Source of the DNA: Euryarchaeota archaeon UBA52
Lineage (GTDB): Archaea > Thermoplasmatota > Poseidoniia > Poseidoniales > Thalassarchaeaceae
Length of the DNA stretch: 64,000 bases
Direction: 5' to 3'
Assembly (NCBI GenBank): GCA_002505455.1
Contig: DAVB01000060.1
Location: 23,269-87,268, forward strand
The translations under genes and the position numbers were made by a program. The notes beneath the pieces were generated by a model. That model did not search any database. It was not told the DNA's origin and worked only from the letters and a program-made list of their open reading frames with translations. Position 1 is the stretch's first letter. Each line of letters begins with the position of its first letter. Shown here piece by piece: positions 23,869 through 31,932 of the stretch.

Positions 23869-23919
23869 GAACTGATGATTTCAGATGAACTCAAACGTTG
23901 CCCGCCTGTCGTAGGGCCA

Positions 23920-25254
23920 ATGGCATTCTCACGAGTACTCATCGCAAATCGGGGTGAGATTGCATTGAGGATAATGAGGTCTCTCAGAACACTCGGTATT
24001 GAAGCCTCCATAATACATGGAAGAGAAGATAGAACGAGCCTACCTGTTCGCTGGTCTGATTCGGCAGTACAGATCTATCGCGATGACCCTCTTGCGAGCT
24101 ATCTTGATGTCGAAGCAGTTGTAGAGGCTGCAAAAAGTGTCGGAGCAGATGCAGTTCACCCGGGATATGGCTTCCTTGCAGAAAATCCCAATTTGGCTCG
24201 AAGACTCAATGAGGAAGGAATCACCTTTATCGGGCCTTCTGCAGAAATTCTTGAACTTCTTGGAGACAAGATACAGGCACGTTCCGCGATGACCGCCGCA
24301 GGGCTCCCGGTTGCACGGGGGTCAGAAGAACCGATAGAGAACTCCGAGAGTGCTATGGTCATTGCAGCTGAGATTGGCTATCCAGTCATCATAAAAGCCG
24401 CTGCTGGAGGCGGTGGCATAGGAATGCAAATAGTGCATACTGAGGACGAATTTGACTCTGCATTTCGCCTATGTTCAAGCAGGGCCTCTTCAGCATTTGG
24501 GGATGGTAGAGTCTTTGTTGAGAAGTACATAGAGGAAGCGCAACACATTGAATTTCAGGTTCTCGGCGATGGAAAAGATGCAGTCCATTTTGGAGAGCGC
24601 TTCTGCTCCATACAAAGACGACATCAGAAGATATTGGAAGAGGGTCCATGGCTAGATGCCGAGATTAGGGAAAGAATCGGATCCAAAGTCGTCGAAGGTG
24701 CGAAAGCAGTGGGATATCGCGGCCTTGCAACATTCGAATTTCTGAGGGATGCTAAGGGGGAATTCTACTTCTTGGAAGTCAATCCTAGAGTTCAGGTTGA
24801 ACACACAGTCACGGAGGCTCTGACAGGTTTCGACCTAGTGTCATTGGGAATTAGGGTGGCTGCAGGCGAATCCCTTCCAATTAGCCAAGATGAGATACAT
24901 CTTCGAGGCCATGCAATACAAGCTAGAATAAATGCCGAGCGACCGGAAGATTTCACACCCGCACCTGGGAGGCTATGGGAGTGTATCCTTCCCTCCGGAC
25001 CCGGCATAAGAGTCGACTCCCATGCTTGTTCCGGATACTCCATGCCAACTTGCTTCGATTCCCTGCTTGCTAAGATTATAGCACATGGAAGAGATAGAAA
25101 AGAAGCCATTGAGAGATTAGATGCAGCGTTAAGAGAAACCGTCCTTGATGGAGTAGAAACGTTAATTCCGCTGCATAGGAAGATACTCAGAGAGTCTGAC
25201 TTTGTAAAGAGAGAAATTACTATTTCATATCTTGAAGATCATGATTTTAGGTGA
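23920..25254 (+). CDS. Biotin carboxylase subunit of an acyl-CoA carboxylase
   Basis: ATP-dependent carboxylation of biotin, first half-reaction of acetyl/propionyl-CoA carboxylase. Motifs in order: VLIANRGEIALRIMRSLR, DAVHPGYGFLAENP, IIKAAAGGGGIGMQIV (ATP grasp loop), FVEKYIEEAQHIEFQVLGD, RFCSIQRRHQKILEE, and FYFLEVNPRVQVEHTVTEALTGFDLV. 444 residues from this start equals stand-alone AccC-type enzymes. An earlier in-frame ATG at 23875 would add 15 residues. There is no biotin carrier domain and no carboxyltransferase in the window. It overlaps the next gene by 23 bases. Confidence 0.92.
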   Translation: MAFSRVLIANRGEIALRIMRSLRTLGIEASIIHGREDRTSLPVRWSDSAVQIYRDDPLASYLDVEAVVEAAKSVGADAVHPGYGFLAENPNLARRLNEEGITFIGPSAEILELLGDKIQARSAMTAAGLPVARGSEEPIENSESAMVIAAEIGYPVIIKAAAGGGGIGMQIVHTEDEFDSAFRLCSSRASSAFGDGRVFVEKYIEEAQHIEFQVLGDGKDAVHFGERFCSIQRRHQKILEEGPWLDAEIRERIGSKVVEGAKAVGYRGLATFEFLRDAKGEFYFLEVNPRVQVEHTVTEALTGFDLVSLGIRVAAGESLPISQDEIHLRGHAIQARINAERPEDFTPAPGRLWECILPSGPGIRVDSHACSGYSMPTCFDSLLAKIIAHGRDRKEAIERLDAALRETVLDGVETLIPLHRKILRESDFVKREITISYLEDHDFR

Positions 25255-26224
25255 TGGCTTGGATCTTGTAATCGTTGGCAGTATTGGATATGATGACATA
25301 CAGACACCTTACGGGAAAGTAAGCAGTCTATTGGGCGGATCAGCGTCATATTCCGGCCTTTCTGCAGCATTCCACGCTCGTGATATTGGGTTGGAGAGAG
25401 TAAGCGTTGGCCTAGTGTCAATTATCGGCTCCGACTTCGACGAGACCTCTTATCGAAGAATTGTTGACGCAGGGTTAGATATCGAAGGCGTAAAACAATC
25501 TGATGGGATGACCTTTCGCTGGTCAGGAAAGTATGAGGGTTCAATGGACCATGCTATAACCGTGTCAACAGAAGTCAACGTTCTCTCTGATTTCAAGCCA
25601 ACTTTGCCAGCATCCTGGAAAGATCCTACAATCTTGTTCTGCTCTTCAGCAAGCCCTGCCACGCAGATCGAAGTTCTGAATGCCAACCAAGGCTCCAAGG
25701 TCACTGCATTGGATACTTTCCAGCTTTGGATTGATTCGGAATTTTCCGGATTGAGCGAGGCTCTTCGGAAGGTCGATATTGCTATTTTCAATGAGGACGA
25801 GGTCAATGCGATTGGAGATGGTCAGAACTTTCTTGAATCAGGAAGAAACATCATCACTGGCCAGAGTCTTAATGGAGGCGAATTGGCTGGTTCAGGGCCC
25901 CAATGTCTGATTATCAAGAGAGGAAGTGCAGGGTGCGTATGCATTCATAGGGACGGCCTCATCATTCTTCCAGCTTATCCCACAGAGTCGGTAGTTGACC
26001 CCACTGGTTGTGGTGATGTTTTCGCCGGGGCGTTCTTGGCACAACTTGTCCCCCACGAAGGAAATCTTTCAGATATCGAATCTATCCGTAGAGCACTGAT
26101 ACATGCTACAGTAACTGCATCATTCAATATAGAATCATTTGGATCAGATTCCATTTCAAGTTTAAAACGAGGAAAATATCGAGCCAGGCTCGATCGTTAT
26201 CGGAGAATGGCCGGCATCATCTGA
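25232..26224 (+). CDS. PfkB-family carbohydrate or nucleoside kinase
   Basis: Ribokinase-fold kinase. The N-terminal LVIVGSIGYDDIQTP and LLGGSASYSGLSAA segments match PfkB signature 1 (GGxxxN/Y region). Signature 2 is DPTGCGDVFAGAF, with the catalytic Asp and a Cys replacing the usual Ala of the GAGD anion hole. IFNEDEVNAI and LIIKRGSAGCV are standard ATP-site strands. 330 residues is normal. It overlaps the biotin carboxylase end, implying translational coupling. The sugar or nucleoside substrate cannot be told. Confidence 0.85.
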   Translation: MKIMILGDGLDLVIVGSIGYDDIQTPYGKVSSLLGGSASYSGLSAAFHARDIGLERVSVGLVSIIGSDFDETSYRRIVDAGLDIEGVKQSDGMTFRWSGKYEGSMDHAITVSTEVNVLSDFKPTLPASWKDPTILFCSSASPATQIEVLNANQGSKVTALDTFQLWIDSEFSGLSEALRKVDIAIFNEDEVNAIGDGQNFLESGRNIITGQSLNGGELAGSGPQCLIIKRGSAGCVCIHRDGLIILPAYPTESVVDPTGCGDVFAGAFLAQLVPHEGNLSDIESIRRALIHATVTASFNIESFGSDSISSLKRGKYRARLDRYRRMAGII

Positions 26225-27641
26225 GATGCCGTATACCAGGTATCCCGGCCCCTTCCCCGCCGTATGTGCTAGGTCTTAATTCGCTGAACCTCGGGAGTAA
26301 ACCATCTTCATCAACAGGCATATTGTCGATTTCAAGTCGTTTATTCATCACTATTCTTCGTAGTGCATTCTGACCACTTGTTTCAGGATGAACACGGGTT
26401 GGAGCCCCTCCAAGATTAACCTCAGCTTGATGTTGATGATCAGCACGTAATCTCAGTTTTTGTGCAGACCTTAGTCTAGAGTCCTGATCTAACTCATTCA
26501 CTTCATTCTCAACCCTATTCCGTTCCTTCCCCCTGTTTGGAATGGGCACTAACAAACGTTCAACCCAACTGCGTCTGCGAGGCTTATCCGAAGAAACAAT
26601 TGACGAAATCTTGCTACGACCGGGTCCAATACTCTTCATGACCTTCTTTGCCCTAGCTTGCTTTACGATGCCTGGGCGGCACTCTTCTCTGACAGCGGCA
26701 TCTGTAGGGTCAGGCAGTATATCGCCGCCCATCTCTATTGATTCATATGATCTGACCGCGCGACTCAGCATCATCGAACTCGATTGAGGAGATTCGTTAG
26801 CGGCTGGAGATATCTCGTTAGTGCCCCATCCATTCATGACTGCTGGCTCATTTGAAACAGCACTCTCGACAGACTCTATGGCAGGAGCAGGATCATCAAA
26901 CATCGCCCATTGCATGCCCCCATCATTTCCACGATCATCGAATCCGAAACTCGCATCAAATGGAAGTGCCGAGTCAGTAATAGATGGAGATGGTGAGGCC
27001 AGGGCCCCCGTCGCAGGTATTTCCAAGCTGTCTTCAGTGCTTGAGTAACTCATAGCAGAACTCTGAATTGACACCGGAGACGAACTTCTGGTGGATGGAT
27101 GGCTTGTTTGAATGGGTGTTTTCCCAGTCATTGAATTTATCAGACGCTCCTCTTCTTCGTATATCCTCGATTTTTTGATATCACGCCGAGCATCGCTGAT
27201 TGTATCTCCGTGCATGACTCTGTTAAGCATCTGATAAAGATACAGAAGATCACTCTGCGAACCAGATATGAGGTGACGCATCCCATTCGAATGGTCGATA
27301 GCCAAGACTGGAAGTCTGAACCCAGCATAAATTCCAACTGATATGATGCCTGCTGCAATAGAGATATATGAGTAAGGTGCGACAAGTATTCTGGTTGCTG
27401 AGAAAATAAATGCCAGTCCAAGCAGTAGCCAAGTGCTAGAGTATCTCTGAATATCCGTCTGCCTAAGAACGTCTATCGATCCGAGATCTATCGCAGTTCC
27501 GATGCCCCGGGGATCTTCAAATCGTAGCTTACGCTGATCGAGCACAGCTCTGAAGTGTCTTGACAGCCCGACCAGAGATAGATCGTCGAACCACTCCGAC
27601 TCACTATTCTCCGCCCGAGCCTGTGGCCCGGCTGAGTACAT
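26217..27641 (-). CDS. Unknown membrane-anchored protein with long disordered tail
   Basis: 474 residues, family not recognised. Around residues 60-105 are two predicted membrane helices (STWLLLGLAFIFSATRILVA, ISIAAGIISVGIYAGF). An 80-residue cytoplasmic-looking region follows (SGSQSDLLYLYQMLNRVMHGD). The rest is low-complexity, rich in Ser, Pro, Asp and Arg (STRSSSPVSIQSS), with very basic stretches near the C-terminus. The Met at 27641 is chosen because a GGAGG lies five bases upstream; the frame extends to 27665. It overlaps the PfkB end by eight bases (convergent). Confidence 0.65.
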   Translation of the reverse strand: MYSAGPQARAENSESEWFDDLSLVGLSRHFRAVLDQRKLRFEDPRGIGTAIDLGSIDVLRQTDIQRYSSTWLLLGLAFIFSATRILVAPYSYISIAAGIISVGIYAGFRLPVLAIDHSNGMRHLISGSQSDLLYLYQMLNRVMHGDTISDARRDIKKSRIYEEEERLINSMTGKTPIQTSHPSTRSSSPVSIQSSAMSYSSTEDSLEIPATGALASPSPSITDSALPFDASFGFDDRGNDGGMQWAMFDDPAPAIESVESAVSNEPAVMNGWGTNEISPAANESPQSSSMMLSRAVRSYESIEMGGDILPDPTDAAVREECRPGIVKQARAKKVMKSIGPGRSKISSIVSSDKPRRRSWVERLLVPIPNRGKERNRVENEVNELDQDSRLRSAQKLRLRADHQHQAEVNLGGAPTRVHPETSGQNALRRIVMNKRLEIDNMPVDEDGLLPRFSELRPSTYGGEGAGIPGIRHLR

Positions 27642-27721
27642 CCGAGCCTCCATCCAAAGTTTCACAATTTATACTCTTAGGCTGGAAATGATGTCTCAGG
27701 CCTCTACAAGAGAATATATGC

Positions 27722-28705
27722 TCAGACCGGATGAATATCAGTTATCGCTCCAATAATCCTCATTGGCCCTGCATCCAACTGCACTAGAAGCGGTGGTTTT
27801 TCCGAAGACGTCCTTACATCTATGGGTCTGTCCCACACAACTACCATGCTGCTCCCGCTCACAGATTCCACTCTTCCAACGATGAACTGTAAATCACAAG
27901 ACATGTGGACCACATCTCCAACTTTCAGAACATTTTTCTGGAATACTGAAATATTGATTTCAATCTTACTTTTCTCCATTCGAGTCAAAAGCTTCGACCC
28001 AACACCTACGATCTGGCTACCCTTGTCAAGAATATTGTCCTGAACCCCCCTAAGAGCCACGCCTACACGATCGCCTGCTATTGCGAAGTCAACATCGTCA
28101 TCCATTACTTGCAGGGAACGCACTACTCCGACATGACCCCCTGGATAAATTTCAACAGAGTCATGTTTCCGAATTATACCGGAACGAACGTATCCGATCC
28201 CAACCAATCCAATTCCTTTGACGACAAAGTGCTGGTCAATGGAGACAAGAACCTCTTCGTCTGCAGTGTCAGTCCTAACTCTACTCAGAAGCTCCGATCT
28301 AATTTCATGCGGATCCGGCAAGGAATCGTGTATTTTCCATGACTCAAGACCGGCTTGATCACGAATCAACGATAGCTTCTCGGGATCAATCCAATCACCG
28401 TCTTTTGGATTGATGATGATGTGTCCATTCGCCACTTTGGATGAAGAGTATGCCACCATGGCCTCCCCAATTGCTGCATTGATTTCTCTGACCTCTATTA
28501 TACCAGAATCAGCAACATTCAACGTCGATAGCAGAGGTCGGAGACTCTCCGGATGTTTTAGAGGCCTAATCATCGAGAGAATCCTTCTTTCCGGCCCTTC
28601 TCCTTCTTTGTAAACATAAGATTCAACATCTCTTGAATCTGAAATCTTGCCGAGACTTCGCAGAAGGCTTTCAGTGGCAAGTACAGCCACATTCAGAACA
28701 GGCAT
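27722..28705 (-). CDS. EF-Tu/EF1A-like protein with degenerate GTPase domain
   Basis: The middle region is a clear EF-Tu domain 2: VVKGIGLVGIGYVRSGII, YPGGHVGVVRSLQVMDDDVDFAIAGDRVGVALRGV. A domain 3-like barrel follows (VLKVGDVVHMSCDLQFIVGRVESV). The N-terminal domain keeps the length and some order of a G domain but begins VLNVAVLATESLL, with no GHVDHGKST P-loop and no NKxD motif. It therefore looks like a pseudo-GTPase related to archaeal SelB/EF1A-like proteins. The ATG at 28705 has an AGAGGT upstream; the longest frame starts at 28753 and overlaps the thioesterase. Confidence 0.7.
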   Translation of the reverse strand: MPVLNVAVLATESLLRSLGKISDSRDVESYVYKEGEGPERRILSMIRPLKHPESLRPLLSTLNVADSGIIEVREINAAIGEAMVAYSSSKVANGHIIINPKDGDWIDPEKLSLIRDQAGLESWKIHDSLPDPHEIRSELLSRVRTDTADEEVLVSIDQHFVVKGIGLVGIGYVRSGIIRKHDSVEIYPGGHVGVVRSLQVMDDDVDFAIAGDRVGVALRGVQDNILDKGSQIVGVGSKLLTRMEKSKIEINISVFQKNVLKVGDVVHMSCDLQFIVGRVESVSGSSMVVVWDRPIDVRTSSEKPPLLVQLDAGPMRIIGAITDIHPV

Positions 28706-28742
28706 GAGTAAACAACCTCTGGTGATTAGTTTGACGGACGAA

Positions 28743-29243
28743 TCAGGAACCATCGACCCTCATGCCGTCTCTTGCTTGTTTTGCCATGTTGTACAGGCGT
28801 TCCTCCTCTTCGCCACTCGGCGTGAATTGGGGTACCTCCGTAGGTTTCATCGAACTGTCCACTGCAACCATAAAGAAGAATCCTGAACAGATCTCTTCAG
28901 GATTCCATTCCTTTCGAGAAAGTCTGCAAGATGTGACGTGTACGCCAATGGTTCTTGGAGAAGTCCAAACAACTCTAGCGATAGTTCTGATTACGTCGCC
29001 TTGATACGCAGGCCTCTTAAATTTCAGAGCGTCAACTGAGATTGTAACTACGTCCTCACTGCAAAATTTGCTTGCAGCCATTCCTGCGGCGGTATCCATG
29101 ATAGACATCAACCGACCACCAAAAAGTGTGTTTAGTGCATTGGTATCACCCGGAAATACCTCATTCAGTTGAATGACCGGGTCAGACCCCCCACTGTTAT
29201 TCATGTCTAATACGTGCCGAGTGCTCCGCTCTCTTGAATCCAC
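28743..29243 (-). CDS. Acyl-CoA thioesterase (hotdog fold, YciA/BFIT-like)
   Basis: Hydrolyses acyl-CoA to free acid and CoA. The hotdog helix is NTLFGGRLMSIMDTAAGMAA, preceded by VFPGDTNALN, the classic YciA/acyl-CoA hydrolase segment with the catalytic Asp. VVTISVDALKFKRPAYQGDVI and the VAVDSSMKPTEVPQFTP tail also fit. 166 residues is a single domain. It probably regulates CoA pools for the fatty-acid genes elsewhere in the window. A 69-base gap separates it from the divergent operon at 29313. Confidence 0.88.
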   Translation of the reverse strand: MDSRERSTRHVLDMNNSGGSDPVIQLNEVFPGDTNALNTLFGGRLMSIMDTAAGMAASKFCSEDVVTISVDALKFKRPAYQGDVIRTIARVVWTSPRTIGVHVTSCRLSRKEWNPEEICSGFFFMVAVDSSMKPTEVPQFTPSGEEEERLYNMAKQARDGMRVDGS

Positions 29244-29312
29244 CCCGCATAATGTGTCAAATGAAACAGATTTGACCGTGGCGTTGATTTCTCACCCTGC
29301 TTTCTTCGGCCC

Positions 29313-30083
29313 GTGGACCGAGCACACCTTGCATGGGAACCAATTCATTTAGCTGATCCAGATGGTGGGAATTACATCCTTTGGCCACATCTTCCGTGCA
29401 TCGAATCTCCCGCAGAATTACGACCCAAAGGAGATTGGAACGCAATAGCGATACTAGCATCTTCGGAGGATATTTGGAGGTGGGAACAAGAATTCTCTGA
29501 AGATCAGAAAAATCCCGGTGCACATCTTGCTGCTGCTATGGCCTCAGGAACTTCGCTGGGACGTTATTTGGCAGATATCACGACTCTTGATCTGAAACAG
29601 GTGTCCATTCCAGATCCCGAACCAATGAGGCTTGTAGATTCGTACCCCTCATCAAAGATATTTCCACTAGAGCCTCCAAGTGACGATTCGGAGTGGGCAG
29701 ATTTGATGGTAGAACATGCCGATCAGGCCGCTAAAGCCTCCAACTTGATCTCCCTTCTTGGTACTGGAAGGAGATGGAGGAAAGCCAGATCGGAAGTGAT
29801 ACCCGATATAGCCACGCACCCGCATGTAGATTCTGATATGGGCGCAGCAGCAGCATCCGCAGCAGCATGGTGGAGAGAAGAACAGCGTACATGGAAGAAC
29901 GATCTAGATTTCAAGAGGGATATCCGCCAGATGTCTAGACTCAGGGGCGCCATGGTTCAGATTAGATCCGATGATACGGCAAGTACCATCTTAGTCCCTG
30001 TTCATCAGGCAAGGTTGCAGCGTATCTCGGAGGTACTTTCTATGTGGCCCGATGTGGAATATGTATGGAGTGGGTCTGAATGA
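29313..30083 (+). CDS. Unknown protein, first gene of a three-gene operon
   Basis: 256 residues, no family recognised. Trp-rich N-terminal half (LAWEPIHLADPDGGNYILWPH, WRWEQEF), an alanine-rich central helix (GAAAASAAAWWREEQR), and a basic C-terminal part ending in a small beta-like unit (TASTILVPVHQARLQRISEVL). No signal peptide or membrane segment. Its stop overlaps the next ATG by four bases, so translation is coupled to the TBP-like gene. The start is a GTG. Confidence 0.65.
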   Translation: MDRAHLAWEPIHLADPDGGNYILWPHLPCIESPAELRPKGDWNAIAILASSEDIWRWEQEFSEDQKNPGAHLAAAMASGTSLGRYLADITTLDLKQVSIPDPEPMRLVDSYPSSKIFPLEPPSDDSEWADLMVEHADQAAKASNLISLLGTGRRWRKARSEVIPDIATHPHVDSDMGAAAASAAAWWREEQRTWKNDLDFKRDIRQMSRLRGAMVQIRSDDTASTILVPVHQARLQRISEVLSMWPDVEYVWSGSE

Positions 30084-30613
30084 GCGATGTCACTGATCGA
30101 CTTGAGGTTAGTGTGGAAGATCAAACTTTCAGATTTATCCCGAGGGACATAGTATCGAGAAGTGAGGCTCTTTCGTTAAAAGGAGCCTCTATGATAGGTG
30201 ATGAAGTCGTCTTGGAGCGCTCACATCCTAGAGCTACTTTGGTGTTTGAGCAATCGGGAGGGATACTAGTCCATGGCATAGCCAGACCGGAGGTTGCGAA
30301 ACTAGTAGCAAGAGAAGCATTACTGCGCCTCGGTTACCAGGAAGAAGGTATCACGATGGAATCCGGGCCTATCCTCATGAGTTTCAGAACCGGCCGAGCC
30401 ATCATCTCTAGTGTAGCAGTAGGCCGTTTAAATGAAGCATCCATGAATGATGACTTAGGCGCAATAGAGATTGCCGCCACCAGATTTGGAGGTACAATCA
30501 TACTCTTTCCGAGTGGGAGGGGACTCGTATTCGGAATGAACTCCAGAAAGATCGGCGAGTTAGCAATTCACACATATCTCGAGATCCTCGGAGAAGAAGG
30601 AGCGCTCGCGTGA
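30080..30613 (+). CDS. TBP-fold-like two-repeat protein (putative)
   Basis: 177 residues with two related halves. Each ends in a strand-turn-strand-helix unit: ATLVFEQSGGILVHGIARPEVAKLVAREALLRL and GTIILFPSGRGLVFGMNSRKIGELAIHTYLEIL. These align by eye with the TBP repeat (IFSSGKIVCTGAKSEE followed by a long helix). AIISSVAVGRLNEAS before the second unit resembles the VASVDLG strand of TBP. The Phe pairs that kink DNA are not evident. It could be a divergent TBP paralogue or a TBP-domain protein with another role. It is coupled on both sides (ATGA and GTGA overlaps). Confidence 0.55.
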   Translation: MSDVTDRLEVSVEDQTFRFIPRDIVSRSEALSLKGASMIGDEVVLERSHPRATLVFEQSGGILVHGIARPEVAKLVAREALLRLGYQEEGITMESGPILMSFRTGRAIISSVAVGRLNEASMNDDLGAIEIAATRFGGTIILFPSGRGLVFGMNSRKIGELAIHTYLEILGEEGALA

Positions 30614-31509
30614 TATCCCCGGCCAGAGAATGGTCTTGGCAAGGCCCAATTGTCGACCATCATATCCATCTGGATAAATCAGGTCAGGGAATTGAGGCAG
30701 CTAAGGCGTTCAAAGCCTCCGGAGGAACTTCGATATTATTAGTTCACAAGCCTAAATTTTCTTCTCTGCCTATCGATGGAGAAGGGTATAGGGCCGCTTA
30801 CTCATCAACACTCGAAATGGCTGATCACATTCGTAAGAAGGTCGACATAGGTGTGGGCGTAATACTCGGGCCACATCCTGTGGCATGGGACCATCAAGCA
30901 GATGAGATAGGAGTCCAGGCAGCATCAGAGATTCACCTCGAAGCAGTTTCGATTGCTCTTGACCACGTAAATGAACGCGATGCAGTTGGTCTAGGGGAGG
31001 TTGGAAGACCACATTATGCTGTATCAGAGGAAAGGTGGGAATATGCAAATGATTTGCTAATCGACGTTTTGAAAATGGCCAATGAGGATGACTCAGCCGT
31101 TCAACTGCATGTCGAAGAGAATGGCGAAGAAACTTGCAGGACCATCGATGCAATAAGATCAAAATCAGGTTTGGACAGAAAAAAGACGGTTCGCCATTAT
31201 GCCCCGCCAAATCTTTCTGACACGTTCAGATCAAAACTCCCCTGTACGGTGAGTGTAGGGCGCGGGAGCATCACTCAAATTATCGAATCATGGAACGAGG
31301 GAGCTGCCTACTGGGGCATGGAAACCGATTATCTCGACGATCCTCGACGTCCGGGTGCCGTACTGGGCCCCCGCACAGTTCCACGTAGAACGAAGGAGCT
31401 TTGCGATGAGTGGATTGGTTCCGGCAAAAAAGAACAAACTCTTGATGAGCTTCTACATAGGGTAAATCGGGATTGGATCGAGTCGATTTATGACTGGTCT
31501 CCGGATTGA
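30610..31509 (+). CDS. TatD-like metal-dependent hydrolase
   Basis: Amidohydrolase-fold protein of 299 residues. The metal site is VDHHIHLD at the N-terminus, GLGEVGRPH in the middle and MQLHVEEN-like QLHVEENGEE, and a final Asp in WGMETDYLDDP. This matches TatD/YcfH nucleases, particularly an archaeal subgroup. TatD enzymes are 3'-5' DNases, but substrate is uncertain for this subgroup. The GTG start overlaps the previous stop (GTGA). The 3' end overlaps the small convergent gene by 22 bases. Confidence 0.8.
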   Translation: MISPAREWSWQGPIVDHHIHLDKSGQGIEAAKAFKASGGTSILLVHKPKFSSLPIDGEGYRAAYSSTLEMADHIRKKVDIGVGVILGPHPVAWDHQADEIGVQAASEIHLEAVSIALDHVNERDAVGLGEVGRPHYAVSEERWEYANDLLIDVLKMANEDDSAVQLHVEENGEETCRTIDAIRSKSGLDRKKTVRHYAPPNLSDTFRSKLPCTVSVGRGSITQIIESWNEGAAYWGMETDYLDDPRRPGAVLGPRTVPRRTKELCDEWIGSGKKEQTLDELLHRVNRDWIESIYDWSPD

Positions 31510-31709
31510 AATAAACGAAATATGCTTATCCTGGGCATGAACGCAAGAAACCCACCTATACAGAAAAGAGTGAGGAAGGATAGACCAACTAACCAGTCAG
31601 GTTGACCCGTGTTCCATCCCAATGCTTCAGCTGCGAGAACAAACAGAGGAGCATTCACCGGCAGGAAAACAACCATCATCGCGATGCCAATTTTACGTCT
31701 CCACATCAT
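31488..31709 (-). CDS. Small two-helix membrane protein
   Basis: Starting at the paired Met codons near 31709, the 73-residue product has two hydrophobic helices (IGIAMMVVFLPVNAPLFVLAA and WLVGLSFLTLFCIGGFLAF) and a basic cytoplasmic start (MMWRRK). An upstream in-frame ATG at 31760 is possible. No family recognised. It overlaps the convergent TatD-like gene end, and its reality rests on the membrane-helix pattern alone. Confidence 0.5.
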   Translation of the reverse strand: MMWRRKIGIAMMVVFLPVNAPLFVLAAEALGWNTGQPDWLVGLSFLTLFCIGGFLAFMPRISIFRLFQSGDQS

Positions 31710-31805
31710 GCTTCTCAATCTGCCAAGATGCCGTAAGGTGCATAACGACGACGGATACATTCGACCGAATCGATTTAGTGGAGCACTCTACCCGACCAAC
31801 CTAGA

Positions 31806-31882
31806 GCGCCTGTAGTGAAGTCTGGTTATCACCTGAGGTTTCCAACCTCATATCCTGGGTTCGAATCCCGGCGGGCGCACCA
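31806..31882 (+). tRNA. tRNA-Gly (anticodon UCC)
   Basis: Full cloverleaf by eye. Acceptor GCGCCTG pairs with CGGGCGC; D arm with GTG/CAC stem; anticodon arm TGAGG-TTTCCAA-CCTCA giving anticodon TCC; short variable loop; T arm CTGGG-TTCGAAT-CCCGG. Discriminator A at 31879 and an encoded CCA at 31880-31882. No intron. It sits in the gap between the small membrane gene and the ABC transporter. Confidence 0.95.
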
Positions 31883-31932
31883 CTCTAGAACTCGTACTGA
31901 AGACTACATACCCCTTATGGTCACGGACGGAT

